Counted from the first letter of the stretch, positions 1 to 9,204 are shown. The stretch: 64,000 nucleotides of DNA from Erythrobacter sp. BLCC-B19 (GCF_028621955.1 NZ_CP117516.1:1758001-1822000); one strand, 5' to 3'. Program-made: numbers and translations. Notes: generated by a model from the letters alone, not told the origin.

Positions 1-96
1 GCCGATGTCGCCCGAGCGCTCGATATCGTGCTGGTCGATCATCTGATCTTCACCACCGACGCGGTCTATTCGATGCGTGCAGGAGGGCTGCTGTGA
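1..96 (+). CDS. radC: RadC family protein, C-terminal end (5' truncated by window)
   Basis: Thirty-one codons run open from the left edge to TGA at 94-96. The peptide ends ALDIVLVDHLIF followed by SMRAGGLL, the usual tail of RadC/JAB (MPN+) proteins, which follows the metal-binding HxH motif lying outside the window. RadC was named as a DNA repair protein but its biochemical role is unsettled. The stop overlaps the GTG start of the next gene, so the two are probably co-translated. Confidence 0.8.
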   Translation, partial: ADVARALDIVLVDHLIFTTDAVYSMRAGGLL

Positions 97-488
97 ACGC
101 GATACCGGCCCATGGCCAGTTTCCCGCCGAAGACAATGTGCTGCCGCGCTTTCGCGAAGCGGGGGACGTGACGCTCGACCTGTTCCACCGCGACGGGCGG
201 GTCGATGATTGCTGGCTGGCATTGCCCCCGCGCGAGTTCGCGCTGTTGTGGCGGCTGGCCGAGACACCGGGCGAGCCCCTCTCCCGCCAGCAGTGGCAGG
301 CTGACGTGTGGCCCGCCCACCCCGATCCCGAAGGCAGCAGCCTCGCCCTTCATGTCGCGCGGGTGCGTGCGAGGCTTGAACCCTTTGGTCTGGCCGGACT
401 GATCGCCACCGATTCGGACGGCGGTTGCTTCCTCGATGCCCCGCCTGCTGCCGGGCTGTGCGTGCTGGCGCGGCGCAGCGCCGGCTGA
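93..488 (+). CDS. winged-helix domain protein coupled to radC
   Basis: A 131-residue protein starting at GTG, which overlaps the radC stop (GTGA). Residues about 45-115 read as a winged helix of the OmpR/PhoB effector type: an LPPREFALLWRL helix, an LSRQQW turn, then a recognition-helix-like stretch SSLALHVARVRARL. No receiver domain is present, so this is a stand-alone DNA-binding module. Coupling to radC is conserved in sphingomonads as far as I know, but the target is unknown. It could regulate its own operon or a local stress response. Confidence 0.7.
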   Translation: MNAIPAHGQFPAEDNVLPRFREAGDVTLDLFHRDGRVDDCWLALPPREFALLWRLAETPGEPLSRQQWQADVWPAHPDPEGSSLALHVARVRARLEPFGLAGLIATDSDGGCFLDAPPAAGLCVLARRSAG

Positions 489-578
489 GGCGTTTTCTCG
501 CGCCCGGCGGCTCTGGACAGGGCAGGGCGGATCGGCCAATCTCGCAGCCAATTCACGAACCCGAGGGATGCAAGAGCC

Positions 579-1397
579 ATGTCCGCCACTGCCACCACCA
601 TCGCCAACGACCGCGTCTCGATCGAGCTGGGCGAGGACGGTGTCGCCGAAGTCCGCTTTGTCCGTGCCGACAAGATGAACGCGCTCGATCACGATATGTT
701 TCAACGCATCATCGAGGCCGGTCACGCGCTTCAGCGGATGAAAGGCCTGCGCGCCGTGGTGCTCTCGGGCGAGGGCCGGGCGTTTTGCGCCGGGCTCGAC
801 CTGTCCAATTTCGCCCGCAAGCCCGCCGAGGACGAGCCGCCTCTTACCGAGCGCACCTATGGCAATGCCAACCGCCCGCAGCAGGTGGCGATGCAGTGGC
901 GCAAGCTTCCAGTGCCCGTCATCGCCGCGATCCACGGGGTGTGCTTTGGTGGCGGCTTGCAGATTGCCAGCGGGGCTGACATCCGCATCGTCCACCCTGA
1001 GACCCGCATGGCGATCATGGAGATGAAGTGGGGTCTTGTCCCCGACATGGGCGGCTATGCCCTGTGGCGCGGGCTGGTGCGTGACGATGTGCTGCGCGAG
1101 CTGATCTACACCAACCGCGAATTCAACGGGGCCGAGGCGCAGGCGCTGGGTCTGGCGACCTATGTCGATGACAACCCGCGCGACCGTGCGCTCGCCATCG
1201 CGCGCCAGATCGCCTTGAAAAATCCCCATGCGATCCGCGCCGCCAAGCGTCTGCAGGCCGGGATGTTCGAGCGCGAGACCGATGCAATCCTGCTTGAAGA
1301 GAGCATCGAGCAGCACGCGATCATGCGCAGCCGCAATCAGGTGGAAGCCGTGATGGCCGAAATGGAGCGCCGCAAGCCCAACTTCGAAGACGTCTGA
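579..1397 (+). CDS. crotonase/enoyl-CoA hydratase family protein
   Basis: A 272-residue crotonase-fold enzyme. The two oxyanion-hole segments are visible: GRAFCAGLDLSNF near residue 65 and AAIHGVCFGGGLQIASGAD near residue 120. They are followed by MKWGLVPDMGG, where many family members carry an active-site acid. The length is normal for a monofunctional enoyl-CoA hydratase/isomerase. Probable substrates are acyl-CoA thioesters in cytoplasmic fatty or branched-acid breakdown, but the exact reaction cannot be assigned. It stands alone, about 90 bases after the winged-helix gene and with a weak ribosome site, so it is probably transcribed separately. Confidence 0.85.
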   Translation: MSATATTIANDRVSIELGEDGVAEVRFVRADKMNALDHDMFQRIIEAGHALQRMKGLRAVVLSGEGRAFCAGLDLSNFARKPAEDEPPLTERTYGNANRPQQVAMQWRKLPVPVIAAIHGVCFGGGLQIASGADIRIVHPETRMAIMEMKWGLVPDMGGYALWRGLVRDDVLRELIYTNREFNGAEAQALGLATYVDDNPRDRALAIARQIALKNPHAIRAAKRLQAGMFERETDAILLEESIEQHAIMRSRNQVEAVMAEMERRKPNFEDV

Positions 1398-1485
1398 GCG
1401 CACCTCGCGTCTTGCGCCAAAAGCAATGCCGGATGCGCAACTGAGCGGTGACAAGCCCGCCACCAACCGCTAACGGCGCGCGCAC

Positions 1486-1902
1486 ATGACCCGCCTTCGC
1501 GCCCTGATCCATGACCATGCCCGGCTGACGCTGGTGCTGCTGGCCGTCGTGCTGGCGGTCAAGGCAGCGCTGCCCGCGGGCTTCATGATCGCAAGCGACG
1601 GCGAGCGGTTCATAACCGTCACGGTCTGCTCCGATGCGACCGGCGTTCCCAAGCAGATGCAGATCGCGCTGCCGGGCAAGGATGCCGCCAAGGCCGATCA
1701 TGCCGAAGCGGCTGACAAGGGCGCGCCTTGTGCCTTTACCGGGCTGGGCCATGCGATGCTGAGCGGTGCCGACCCGCTGCTGCTGGCGGCCGCACTCGTC
1801 TTCATCCTTCTGACCGGCCTTGCGCCGCTCACCGCGCCGCCGCTGCGCGGCATCCCCTACCTGCGCCCGCCGCTGCGCGGGCCGCCCCAGCTGTCCCACT
1901 AA
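1486..1902 (+). CDS. DUF2946-type membrane-anchored protein
   Basis: A 138-residue protein with an N-terminal membrane segment (about residues 13-33) running into the ALPAGFM motif typical of DUF2946, a periplasmic middle with a Cys-containing VTVCSDATG stretch, and a second hydrophobic segment (about 95-115). DUF2946 genes commonly sit beside TonB-dependent receptors linked to copper or other metals, and one follows here. A role in metal handling at the inner membrane is inferred from this context. The proline-rich tail has no recognisable function. Confidence 0.65.
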   Translation: MTRLRALIHDHARLTLVLLAVVLAVKAALPAGFMIASDGERFITVTVCSDATGVPKQMQIALPGKDAAKADHAEAADKGAPCAFTGLGHAMLSGADPLLLAAALVFILLTGLAPLTAPPLRGIPYLRPPLRGPPQLSH

Positions 1903-2032
1903 TCGCTGCGATCCGCTGGCGGGCCTGACGGGCTCGTGCAGGCGGATCGAACACGTCAATCGATCCGGTGCGTCCGGATCGGCGGCGGCGTGGCTCAAGC
2001 CTCGCGCGCTGCGGGATTTCTGGATTTTTATC

Positions 2033-4153
2033 ATGCAAACCATCGCTTTCCGGCGCGCTCTGCTGTGCGCCACCACCTGTGCTGCCGCCGCCACTCTCGT
2101 CCCTGCCACCGCCCATGCTCAGGGCATCGGCCAGCGTCAGGACGAGATCATCGTCACCGCCGCCCGTCAGGGCACACCCACCGCCCCCACCCCCGAAGCC
2201 GCCCGCGCCGAGCTGGAGCGCGTTCCCGGCGCCACCGGCCTGGTCGAGGATGAAGGCTTTGCCGACATCTTCGCCCAGTCGATCGGCGATGCGCTCGAAC
2301 TCACCCCCGGCGTGTTCGCCGACACCAGCGCCCCGCGCGAAAGCCGCATTTCGGTGCGCGGATCGGGGCTCAACTCCAGCTTCGAACGCCGCGGCCTCAC
2401 CGTGCTACGTGACGGGGTGCCGATCAGCCGCGCATCGGGCGCGACCGAGTTTCAGGAGGTCGACCCGCTGACTGTGCGTTATATGGAGGTGTTCAAGGGC
2501 GCCAACGGGCTGCGCTATGGCGCGGCATCGCTGGGCGGGGCGGTCAATATCGTCAGCCCCACCGGCCGCACCGCGCGCGCGCCGATCAGCCTTCGGGCCG
2601 AGGGCGGCAGCTTCGACACCTTCCGCGCCAATGCCGCGCTGTCGGGCACCAGCGGCGATGTTGACTATTGGGGCGGGATCACCGGCCTCACCAGCGACGG
2701 TTACCGCGAACACAGCGATGTGCGCAGCCTGTATGGCCATGCCAACCTCGGCTGGCGGGTGTCGGACACTATCGAGACGCGCTTCTACGTCACCGGCCTG
2801 TCCGACAATTTCGAACTGGCAGGCAGCCTTCGCCTTGCCGATGCGCTCGCCAACCCGCGCGCGGCGGGCCGACCTGTGACGGCGGGGCCAGTGGTGCTCG
2901 ATCCCGGCCCGGTGGCGGACGACTGGGACCGCAATCTCGACGTGTATCGCGTCTCCAACCTCACCGTGATCGAACTTGGCAGCACCGATCTGGAGCTGGG
3001 CGCGTGGTATGCGCGGCGCAATCTCGACCATGCGATCACCCGCTTTGCCGGGATTATCGTGCAGGGCGAGGACGAGGTCGGCGTCTCGGCCCGCCTTGCC
3101 GGCACCCTGCCGATCCTTGCCGATCAGAGCCGCTGGCAGCTGGGCGCGATCTACGCTGCGGCCAGCAATGACGCCAAGACCTTCGCCAACAATGCAGGCG
3201 CGCGCGGCGCGCTGCGGACGCGGGCGGATCAGGATTCGCAGACGCTGAGCATCTACGGCCAGGCCGATCTCGGTCTGACCGAGCAGGTCACGCTGATCGC
3301 GGGCGGGCAATATGCGCGCGCGGTGCGCGATGTCACCGCGATCCTCGCGTCGGTGACGGGCCGGGGGGAGTATGACCAGTTCAACCCCCGCATCGGCCTG
3401 CTGATCGATGCGACCCCCGACGTGCAATTCTTCGGCAATATCAGCCGCAGCTTCGAAGCCCCCAGCCTTGCCGACCTCACCAGCGGCGGGGCCTTCCCCT
3501 TCGCCCCGCTCGATCCCCAGCGCGCGACCGTGTTCGAAGTGGGCACGCGCGGGCAGGCGGGCATCCTTTCGTGGGACATTGCGCTCTACCGGGCCGAGCT
3601 CGAAAACGAGTTCCTCGACCTCGCGGTGCCGGGCGCGCGCGGGCTGGTGACGGTGACGGCCAATGCCGACCAGACGGTGCATCAGGGGCTCGAATTCGGC
3701 GTCGATGTGCGGCCGTTCAAGGAAACGCTGGAAGCGAGGGGTCAGGCTCTGCGGCTGAGCGCGGCCTATACGCTCAACGACTTCAGCTTCGATGGCGATG
3801 CGACCTATGGCAACAACAGCCTCGCCGGTGTGCCGCGCCATGTGCTGATTGCCGAGGCGCGGTTCGACAAGGTGGACAACTTCTACCTCTCCACCACCCT
3901 GCGCTACATCCCCGACGGCCCGTGGGCGGACTATGCCAATACCGAGCGCGCACCGGGATACGAGACCGTCCAGATCACCGCCGGGGTAACGCTGGCGGAC
4001 GGCATCGAACTGTTCGGATCGGTCGAAAACCTGTTCGACGAGGTGTTCATCGCCAACGTCACCACCAACGCCAACCAGCGCCTGACGAACGAGGCGCTCT
4101 ACACCCCCGGGCAAGGGCGCGCCGTGTTCGGCGGCCTGCGCGCGGCGTTCTGA
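2033..4153 (+). CDS. TonB-dependent outer-membrane receptor
   Basis: A 706-residue TonB-dependent receptor. I chose the ATG at 2033, although the frame is open further upstream, because it gives a clean signal peptide ending AHAQG. A TonB-box-like DEIIVTA follows, then the plug domain (ALELTPGVF, ISVRGSG, VFKGANGLRYGAASLGGAVNIVSP) and a beta-barrel that finishes in an aromatic residue (RAAF). There is no N-terminal signalling domain, so it is a plain transporter that uses TonB/ExbBD energy to import a metal chelate or similar ligand. It lies between a DUF2946 gene and a PepSY membrane protein, which points to copper or ferric-siderophore uptake. The ligand is not determinable from sequence. 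Confidence 0.92.
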   Translation: MQTIAFRRALLCATTCAAAATLVPATAHAQGIGQRQDEIIVTAARQGTPTAPTPEAARAELERVPGATGLVEDEGFADIFAQSIGDALELTPGVFADTSAPRESRISVRGSGLNSSFERRGLTVLRDGVPISRASGATEFQEVDPLTVRYMEVFKGANGLRYGAASLGGAVNIVSPTGRTARAPISLRAEGGSFDTFRANAALSGTSGDVDYWGGITGLTSDGYREHSDVRSLYGHANLGWRVSDTIETRFYVTGLSDNFELAGSLRLADALANPRAAGRPVTAGPVVLDPGPVADDWDRNLDVYRVSNLTVIELGSTDLELGAWYARRNLDHAITRFAGIIVQGEDEVGVSARLAGTLPILADQSRWQLGAIYAAASNDAKTFANNAGARGALRTRADQDSQTLSIYGQADLGLTEQVTLIAGGQYARAVRDVTAILASVTGRGEYDQFNPRIGLLIDATPDVQFFGNISRSFEAPSLADLTSGGAFPFAPLDPQRATVFEVGTRGQAGILSWDIALYRAELENEFLDLAVPGARGLVTVTANADQTVHQGLEFGVDVRPFKETLEARGQALRLSAAYTLNDFSFDGDATYGNNSLAGVPRHVLIAEARFDKVDNFYLSTTLRYIPDGPWADYANTERAPGYETVQITAGVTLADGIELFGSVENLFDEVFIANVTTNANQRLTNEALYTPGQGRAVFGGLRAAF

Positions 4154-4166
4154 GGAGGGTGCGGCG

Positions 4167-5780
4167 ATGAGCATCACAAACAAGACCGCCCGCTGGTCGT
4201 TCTCCAAGCACCATTGGCTGGGGCTGGTCGGCGGGATAAGCCTGCTGGTGTGGGGCCTGTCGGGCCTCACCCATATCGCGATGGTGCTGTTCGGCCCGCA
4301 GCAGGCGCAGTTCATGCCGCCGCCTGCTGCGGTGGCACTGGAAGGCGCACGGCCCATCGCCGCAACCTTGGCCGACAAGGGCATCACACAGGCGGTGGCG
4401 GTGAAAACCGTCCCCGCCCCCGGCGGCGGGGTGGTGTGGCAGGTGACGGGCGATCCGCTGGCGGAGCGGCGCTATTTCCGCCCCGCCGATGGCGCGGAGA
4501 TCGCAGGCGGGGACAAGGCGCAGGCCGAATTCCTCGCCCGCCATTACCTCGGCACTGACAGGGCGATCGCCTCGGCCACCCTGCAAACGCAGTTCGATGC
4601 CGATTACCCCTGGGTCAACCGCCTGCTTCCCGTCTGGAAGCTGGAGTTTGCCGGGGACGATGGCCTCACCGCCTATGTCCACACCGAAACCTCCAGCCTT
4701 GCGGGCGTGAACAACACCACCAAGACCGCGCTGCAATCGGTGTTCCGTGCGCTGCACACCTGGGAGTGGGTGCCGCCGGGGATGGAGTGGCTGCGGGTGG
4801 CAGTGATCGGGGTGATGGTCGCAAGCCTACTCGCGCTGGCGCTGACCGGGATCGCGATGCTGGTGACGGTGCGCCGCAAGAAGCGCCAGCCGGGCGCGCG
4901 GGGGTGGCACCGGGTCGCGGGCTATGTGCTGGCGCTGCCGCTGATCATGTTCTCGGTGTCCGGCATCTGGCACCTTGTCCAGTCGGCGCTGGTGCCGCCG
5001 CAGAGCAATCTGGCGATGGGCCGCCCCTTGCAGCTGGCGGGCGGGCAATGGCCGGTCGAGGCCGATTGGCCGCTGATCGCCAAGGGGCGCGACATCGCCT
5101 CGGTCGCGCTGGTCGAGGGCGCGGCGGGCCAGCCGCTCTATCGCATCGGCCTCGCCCCGCCCAAGGGCAGCATGGGCGGGGGCGAGCATGATCATGGCCC
5201 GGCCAAACCGGAGACCGCTCCGGCGCACGGCATGGCAGGGCACGACCATGCGGCGATGATGGCGGCGCAGGCGAAGACCCCTTCGACCGATGCCGAAATC
5301 CGCGAGGCGCGCTTTGCCGGGATCAAGCCCGATGGCCCGGCGATCTATCTCGATGCCGCCACCGGCGCGCCTGTGCCGACCGGCGACAAGGACTTGGCCC
5401 GCGCCATCGCGGGGCGCTTCACCGGCGCTCCTGACAGCGCGATCACGGGGATGGAACTGGTGACCCGGTTTGGCCCGGATTACGACTTCCGCAACAAGCG
5501 CCTGCCGGTGTGGCGGGTCGATTACGGTGCGCCGGTCAAGGCCAGCCTGTTCGTCGATACCGGCGCAGGCGTGCTGGTCGACAAGGTCGCGGACTGGGAA
5601 AAGCCCGAACGCCTCGCCTTCAGCTTCATCCACAAGTGGAACTTCCTGTTCCCGATCGGACGGCTGGGGCTGAATGTGGTGGTCGGCCTGTTCGTGATCG
5701 CGCTGATCGGCTTTTCCGCCGTGCTAGGCCTGAAGATGGACCTTGCCCGCCGCCGCCGGATGCGCAAGGCTGGCCGGTAA
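4167..5780 (+). CDS. PepSY-associated transmembrane protein
   Basis: A 537-residue inner-membrane protein of the PepSY_TM family, 13 bases after the receptor gene and surely co-transcribed. It has an N-terminal membrane helix (about 20-45), a PepSY-like periplasmic domain, a central helix pair (about 210-270), a second periplasmic PepSY-like part and a C-terminal helix (about 500-525). Between the later helices is a His/Met-rich stretch (HDH, HGMAGHDH, MM around residues 340-365), a plausible metal-binding insert. Relatives beside TonB receptors are thought to reduce or process imported metal chelates at the inner membrane. The enzymatic role here is inference. Confidence 0.85.
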   Translation: MSITNKTARWSFSKHHWLGLVGGISLLVWGLSGLTHIAMVLFGPQQAQFMPPPAAVALEGARPIAATLADKGITQAVAVKTVPAPGGGVVWQVTGDPLAERRYFRPADGAEIAGGDKAQAEFLARHYLGTDRAIASATLQTQFDADYPWVNRLLPVWKLEFAGDDGLTAYVHTETSSLAGVNNTTKTALQSVFRALHTWEWVPPGMEWLRVAVIGVMVASLLALALTGIAMLVTVRRKKRQPGARGWHRVAGYVLALPLIMFSVSGIWHLVQSALVPPQSNLAMGRPLQLAGGQWPVEADWPLIAKGRDIASVALVEGAAGQPLYRIGLAPPKGSMGGGEHDHGPAKPETAPAHGMAGHDHAAMMAAQAKTPSTDAEIREARFAGIKPDGPAIYLDAATGAPVPTGDKDLARAIAGRFTGAPDSAITGMELVTRFGPDYDFRNKRLPVWRVDYGAPVKASLFVDTGAGVLVDKVADWEKPERLAFSFIHKWNFLFPIGRLGLNVVVGLFVIALIGFSAVLGLKMDLARRRRMRKAGR

Positions 5781-5786
5781 CCCATC

Positions 5787-5812
5787 GCGCCCCGCTCGCT
5801 GCGGCGGGGCGC
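5787..5812. terminator. GC-rich hairpin between convergent genes
   Basis: A perfect 9-bp stem (5787-5795 with 5804-5812) and an 8-base loop lie between the stop codons of the PepSY gene and the thioesterase gene. There is no long T-run, so it would work as a bidirectional, partly Rho-independent or RNA-stabilising structure. Confidence 0.5.
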
Positions 5813-5817
5813 CCCCC

Positions 5818-6597
5818 TTACCCGAACACCGCCACGCATTGCTGCCCGTCGAGCACCTGCTTGCCGTCCGCGTCCCACAGCCGCAGCCGCTCGGAGGAAT
5901 AGCCGGCATCGGCGTGCTGGCTGGCGTTCTCGGCCAGATACCAGCCTCCCGGCGAGCGGCTCTGCGTGTCGAGCACGTTGAACGACCAGTTGACCGAACT
6001 GATCGGCCCGCGCCGCTGCATCGCCTTCATCGCGCCCGGCGGCATGACGTCGCCCATCAGCACCAGCGTGGCGACCGGGTCGAGATCATGCGCCTCGGTC
6101 AGCCGCGCCCAGCGCCGGATCGTGCCGGGCCTGCTGCCCCCCGCGGACGGCGCACGGCGCAGCTCGAAATTGCGCGCGACGAAGCTGGGGGCAAATTCAT
6201 GGGTGACGATGTCCTGCGCTTCGGGCGCTGCGGGCCAGTCCTCGGGCCGCGCGGCAGGGAGGACGGCATTGGCCTCGCGCCCTTCGGCAAACAGCCACAC
6301 CGCCGAGAGCGCAACCTGCCCCTCGCACAGGATTTCGCTGCGCACCTGCGTGACATTGCGCCCGCGCCGCAGGATTTCGGCCCTGAGGTCGATCTCCTCG
6401 CCCACCGGCGCGACAAAGGCGATCTGGCCGGCGCGCAAGGGCGGCAGGTCAGAGAAGGCGCGGGTCGCCATCGTATAGGCCACCAGCGCCGAAGCCCCGC
6501 CATAGAGCGTGCGCCCCTGCATCCAGTCGGCGGCATGGGCGAGGCGGGCCGGGCCGGGCTGGCCGGTGACGGGTTCGAGCAGGCTGGCGATAGTCAT
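5818..6597 (-). CDS. acyl-CoA thioesterase family protein (double hotdog)
   Basis: A 259-residue protein with two hotdog halves. The N-terminal GRTLYGGASALVAYTMA and the C-terminal segment around SSVNWSFNVLD and GWYLAENASQHADAGYSSE match the TesB-like/4HBT_3 family, which hydrolyses acyl-CoA thioesters in the cytoplasm. The frame is open for 35 codons upstream, but the ATG at 6597 gives the normal family start (MTIASLLEP). It is a single gene convergent to the PepSY operon and followed on the right by two tRNAs. Confidence 0.82.
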   Translation of the reverse strand: MTIASLLEPVTGQPGPARLAHAADWMQGRTLYGGASALVAYTMATRAFSDLPPLRAGQIAFVAPVGEEIDLRAEILRRGRNVTQVRSEILCEGQVALSAVWLFAEGREANAVLPAARPEDWPAAPEAQDIVTHEFAPSFVARNFELRRAPSAGGSRPGTIRRWARLTEAHDLDPVATLVLMGDVMPPGAMKAMQRRGPISSVNWSFNVLDTQSRSPGGWYLAENASQHADAGYSSERLRLWDADGKQVLDGQQCVAVFG

Positions 6598-6778
6598 GGC
6601 ACGCGCTTTGCCGCGCGCGCAGCCCCGCGTCCAGACTGACGTTAGGGAAGGGTTGTCCCCCTGCCATGCGGCCGCGCGCGCCTGCACCATCCGGGCCAGC
6701 ACGCAATCACAGATTGCCTTTGCTGCGCCGAATCGCTAGTGCGCCGCTTCCGTCCGGAGCGTAAGCCCCGGAAGGCTC

Positions 6779-6852
6779 GGCCCGATGGCGGAGTGGTGAC
6801 GCAGCGGACTGCAAATCCGTATACGCCGGTTCGATTCCGGCTCGGGCCTCCA
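6779..6852 (+). tRNA. tRNA-Cys (GCA)
   Basis: A full cloverleaf with encoded CCA. The acceptor stem is GGCCCGA/TCGGGCC, the anticodon loop is CTGCAAA with anticodon GCA, and the T-loop is TTCGATT. It is the first of two tRNAs on this strand. Confidence 0.96.
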
Positions 6853-6905
6853 CCTTTTGCGATTGCGTGACCTTGCCGCAAGGCTTAGGTCGCGCAGGTC
6901 GGAAT

Positions 6906-6981
6906 GCCGCTTTAGCTCAGTCGGTAGAGCACATCATTCGTAATGATGGGGTCACGTGTTCGAGTCACGTAAGCGGCACCA
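6906..6981 (+). tRNA. tRNA-Thr (CGT)
   Basis: A full cloverleaf. The acceptor stem is GCCGCTT/AAGCGGC, the D-loop contains AGTCGGTAGA, the anticodon loop is TTCGTAA with anticodon CGT, and CCA is encoded. It lies 53 bases after tRNA-Cys and is probably on the same transcript. Confidence 0.96.
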
Positions 6982-7087
6982 CCCACATGGCCTATGCGCG
7001 CGGGGCTTGGTGTGGCATCGTGGGGCCGTAATGCGCCATTGACCATTTTGCGCTAGCTTCATCCCGGGCATCAGGAGGACTGGTTAC

Positions 7088-8140
7088 TTGCAGGTTGCGC
7101 AAACAGGGGCAGGCACGCTTCCGCTATCAGTGGTGATCCCGGTCTACAACGAAGAGGCCGGGCTCGACGCTCTGGTCGAGCGGGTGACGGCGGCTGCGCA
7201 GGCGATTTTTGGCAATCGCTATGAGCTGATCCTCGTCAACGATGGCTCGAAGGACAGCAGCTGGGCCGGGATCTGTGCCCATGCCGAGCGTGATCCGCGG
7301 ATCGTCGCGATCAACCTGTCGCGCAATCATGGCCACCAGCTGGCACTGACCGCTGGGCTCAACCATGTCCGGGGCGAGCTGATCTTCGTGCTCGATGCCG
7401 ATTTGCAAGACCCGCCCGAATTGCTCGGCCCGATGCTGGAGCAGGTGCGCGCGGGCTATGACGTGGTCTATGGCCAGCGCATCAAGCGCCACGGCGAGAC
7501 CGCCTTCAAGCGCGGCACCGCCTCGCTGTTCTACCGGATGCTGGCGAGCCTGGTCGACACCCACATCCCGCGCGACACCGGCGATTTCCGCCTGATGACG
7601 CGGCGCGTGGTCGACCAGCTCAACGCCATGCCCGAGCGCTATCGCTTCATCCGCGGGCTGGTCAGCTATATCGGTTTCAACCAGACCGCCTTCCCCTATG
7701 AACGCGATCCGCGCTTTGCGGGCGAGACCAATTATCCGCTGCGCAAGATGATGGCGCTGGCGGTGGATGCGATCACCAGCTTCTCGGTCGCGCCGCTGCG
7801 GTTTGCCTCGCATCTGGGGATGCTGTTCGGGCTGGCGGGTCTGACCTCGCTGGTCGGGATCGTGTGGGTGTGGATGCGCGGCGGCACGGTTGAGGGGTGG
7901 GCGAGCCTGGCTGCGCTGATCCTCATCATGGGCAGCGTGCAATTGCTGGTGCTGGGGGTGTTCGGCGAATATCTCGGCCGGATGTACATGGAAGCCAAGC
8001 AGCGCCCGCTGGCGATCGTCGCCGAGATCCGCCGCCACCCGGTCGCCGCCAATGCCGAGCCCGAGATTGCGGTGCCCGATATTGCGGTCGTCGCTGCAAC
8101 CGACCCCGAACCGCGTGAGGACATCCGTGTCGCAGGCTGA
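7088..8140 (+). CDS. polyprenyl-phosphate glycosyltransferase, GT2 (DPM1/GtrB-like)
   Basis: A 350-residue protein starting at TTG, with an AGGAGG ribosome site about 10 bases upstream that fixes this start. The GT-A domain (about 15-230) shows VVIPVYNEEAGLDALV, ILVNDGSKDSS, VLDADLQDPPELL (DxD-like metal site) and DTGDFRLMTRRVV. Two C-terminal membrane helices (about 240-262 and 275-300) follow. Such enzymes move a sugar from a nucleotide donor onto undecaprenyl/dolichyl-type phosphate on the cytoplasmic face. The GtrA-like gene downstream supports a GtrB-like role in making a lipid-linked sugar for export. Confidence 0.9.
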   Translation: MQVAQTGAGTLPLSVVIPVYNEEAGLDALVERVTAAAQAIFGNRYELILVNDGSKDSSWAGICAHAERDPRIVAINLSRNHGHQLALTAGLNHVRGELIFVLDADLQDPPELLGPMLEQVRAGYDVVYGQRIKRHGETAFKRGTASLFYRMLASLVDTHIPRDTGDFRLMTRRVVDQLNAMPERYRFIRGLVSYIGFNQTAFPYERDPRFAGETNYPLRKMMALAVDAITSFSVAPLRFASHLGMLFGLAGLTSLVGIVWVWMRGGTVEGWASLAALILIMGSVQLLVLGVFGEYLGRMYMEAKQRPLAIVAEIRRHPVAANAEPEIAVPDIAVVAATDPEPREDIRVAG

Positions 8141-8816
8141 ATTCGACGCCTATGTCGATGAATACGAAGCCCAGCACGCCGCCTCTGTCCGGCTGAGCGG
8201 GGAAGACCCCGATTTCTTTGCCGAATACAAGGCGAAGGAAGCCGCTCGCGTGATGGCGGCGGCGGGCCTTGCGCCGCAGCGGATCATGGATTTCGGCGCG
8301 GGGCGGGGCAATTGCATCGCGCATCTGCAACGCGCGTTCCCGGCTGCGGCGCTCACCGCGCTCGACGTGTCGGCCCGCTCGCTGACCCATTGCGCGGCGC
8401 GTGCGATCCGCCCGATCGAGACGGTGTGCTATGACGGGCAGACGCTGCCGTTTGGCGATGCACAGTTCGATCTGATCTTCACCGCCTGCGTGTTCCACCA
8501 CATCCCCGAGGCCGATCATATCCGCCTGCTGCGCGAGATCCGCCGCGCCTTGAGCCCGCAGGGACGCTTTGTCCTGTTCGAGCACAACCCCTGGAACCCG
8601 GCAACGCGCCATGCGGTGGCAACCTGTCCGTTCGATGCCAATGCGGTGCTGATCAGCGCGCCCGAAATGCGCCGCCGGTTCCGCGCAGCCGGGTTCGAGG
8701 ATGTGGCTCTGCGCTGGACGCTGTTCTTCCCCGGCTTCCTCGCGGCGCTGCGACCGCTCGAGCGCGCGATGGGCTGGCTGCCGGCGGGCGCGCAATACAT
8801 GCTTGTCGCCCGCTGA
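8127..8816 (+). CDS. class I SAM-dependent methyltransferase
   Basis: A 229-residue protein. I chose the GTG at 8127, preceded by GTGAGGA, which overlaps the glycosyltransferase end by 14 bases. The frame extends further upstream only inside that gene. SAM-binding motif I is IMDFGAGRGNCIAHL (about residue 55), followed by ALDVSARSL and the post-motif LIFTACVFHHIPEADHIRLL. The C-terminal third ends in a short hydrophobic segment. The substrate is unknown; its place in a lipid-sugar operon suggests methylation of a lipid or glycan intermediate. Confidence 0.82.
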   Translation: MSQAEFDAYVDEYEAQHAASVRLSGEDPDFFAEYKAKEAARVMAAAGLAPQRIMDFGAGRGNCIAHLQRAFPAAALTALDVSARSLTHCAARAIRPIETVCYDGQTLPFGDAQFDLIFTACVFHHIPEADHIRLLREIRRALSPQGRFVLFEHNPWNPATRHAVATCPFDANAVLISAPEMRRRFRAAGFEDVALRWTLFFPGFLAALRPLERAMGWLPAGAQYMLVAR

Positions 8817-8820
8817 GCCG

Positions 8821-9204
8821 ATGCTGGCGCGGCTGTTCCGTTTCCTGCTGACCGGGCTTGCCAATTCCGCGGTCGGCTGGGCGGTGATCTTTGGCGGGCT
8901 GTGGGCAGGCATGAGCGGGCTGGCGGCCAACGCGGCGGGCTATGCCGTGGGGCTGGTCTTGTCCTTCACCCTCAACCGCCGCTATGTGTTCGGGGTGACG
9001 GGGGTGGTGTCGGTGCGCGAAGTGGCGCGGTTCATGACAGCCTTCGCCATCGCCTACGGGGCCAATGTCGCTGTGCTGCTGACCGCCGAAGCGATAATCG
9101 GTGCCGATCATCCGTTGGCGCAGTTGCCTGCGCTTGCCACCTATGTGCTGCTCTTTTTCGTCCTCTCCCAACGCTACGTCTTCAGGCCGACACTCTCCGA
9201 ATGA
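8821..9204 (+). CDS. GtrA-family membrane protein
   Basis: A 127-residue protein with four predicted membrane helices. The family signature is visible in LLTGLANSAVGW near the N terminus and in NRRYVFG and LSQRYVFRP. GtrA proteins are thought to flip polyprenyl-phosphate-linked sugar across the inner membrane. It sits 4 bases after the methyltransferase and its stop overlaps the next ATG (ATGA), so all four genes appear to form one operon with the GT2 enzyme as partner. Confidence 0.87.
   Translation: MLARLFRFLLTGLANSAVGWAVIFGGLWAGMSGLAANAAGYAVGLVLSFTLNRRYVFGVTGVVSVREVARFMTAFAIAYGANVAVLLTAEAIIGADHPLAQLPALATYVLLFFVLSQRYVFRPTLSE

Noticed and set aside
2405..4387. 660-codon minus-strand frame opposite the TonB receptor
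   Set aside because: It is antisense to a receptor with all family landmarks; composition is typical of a shadow.
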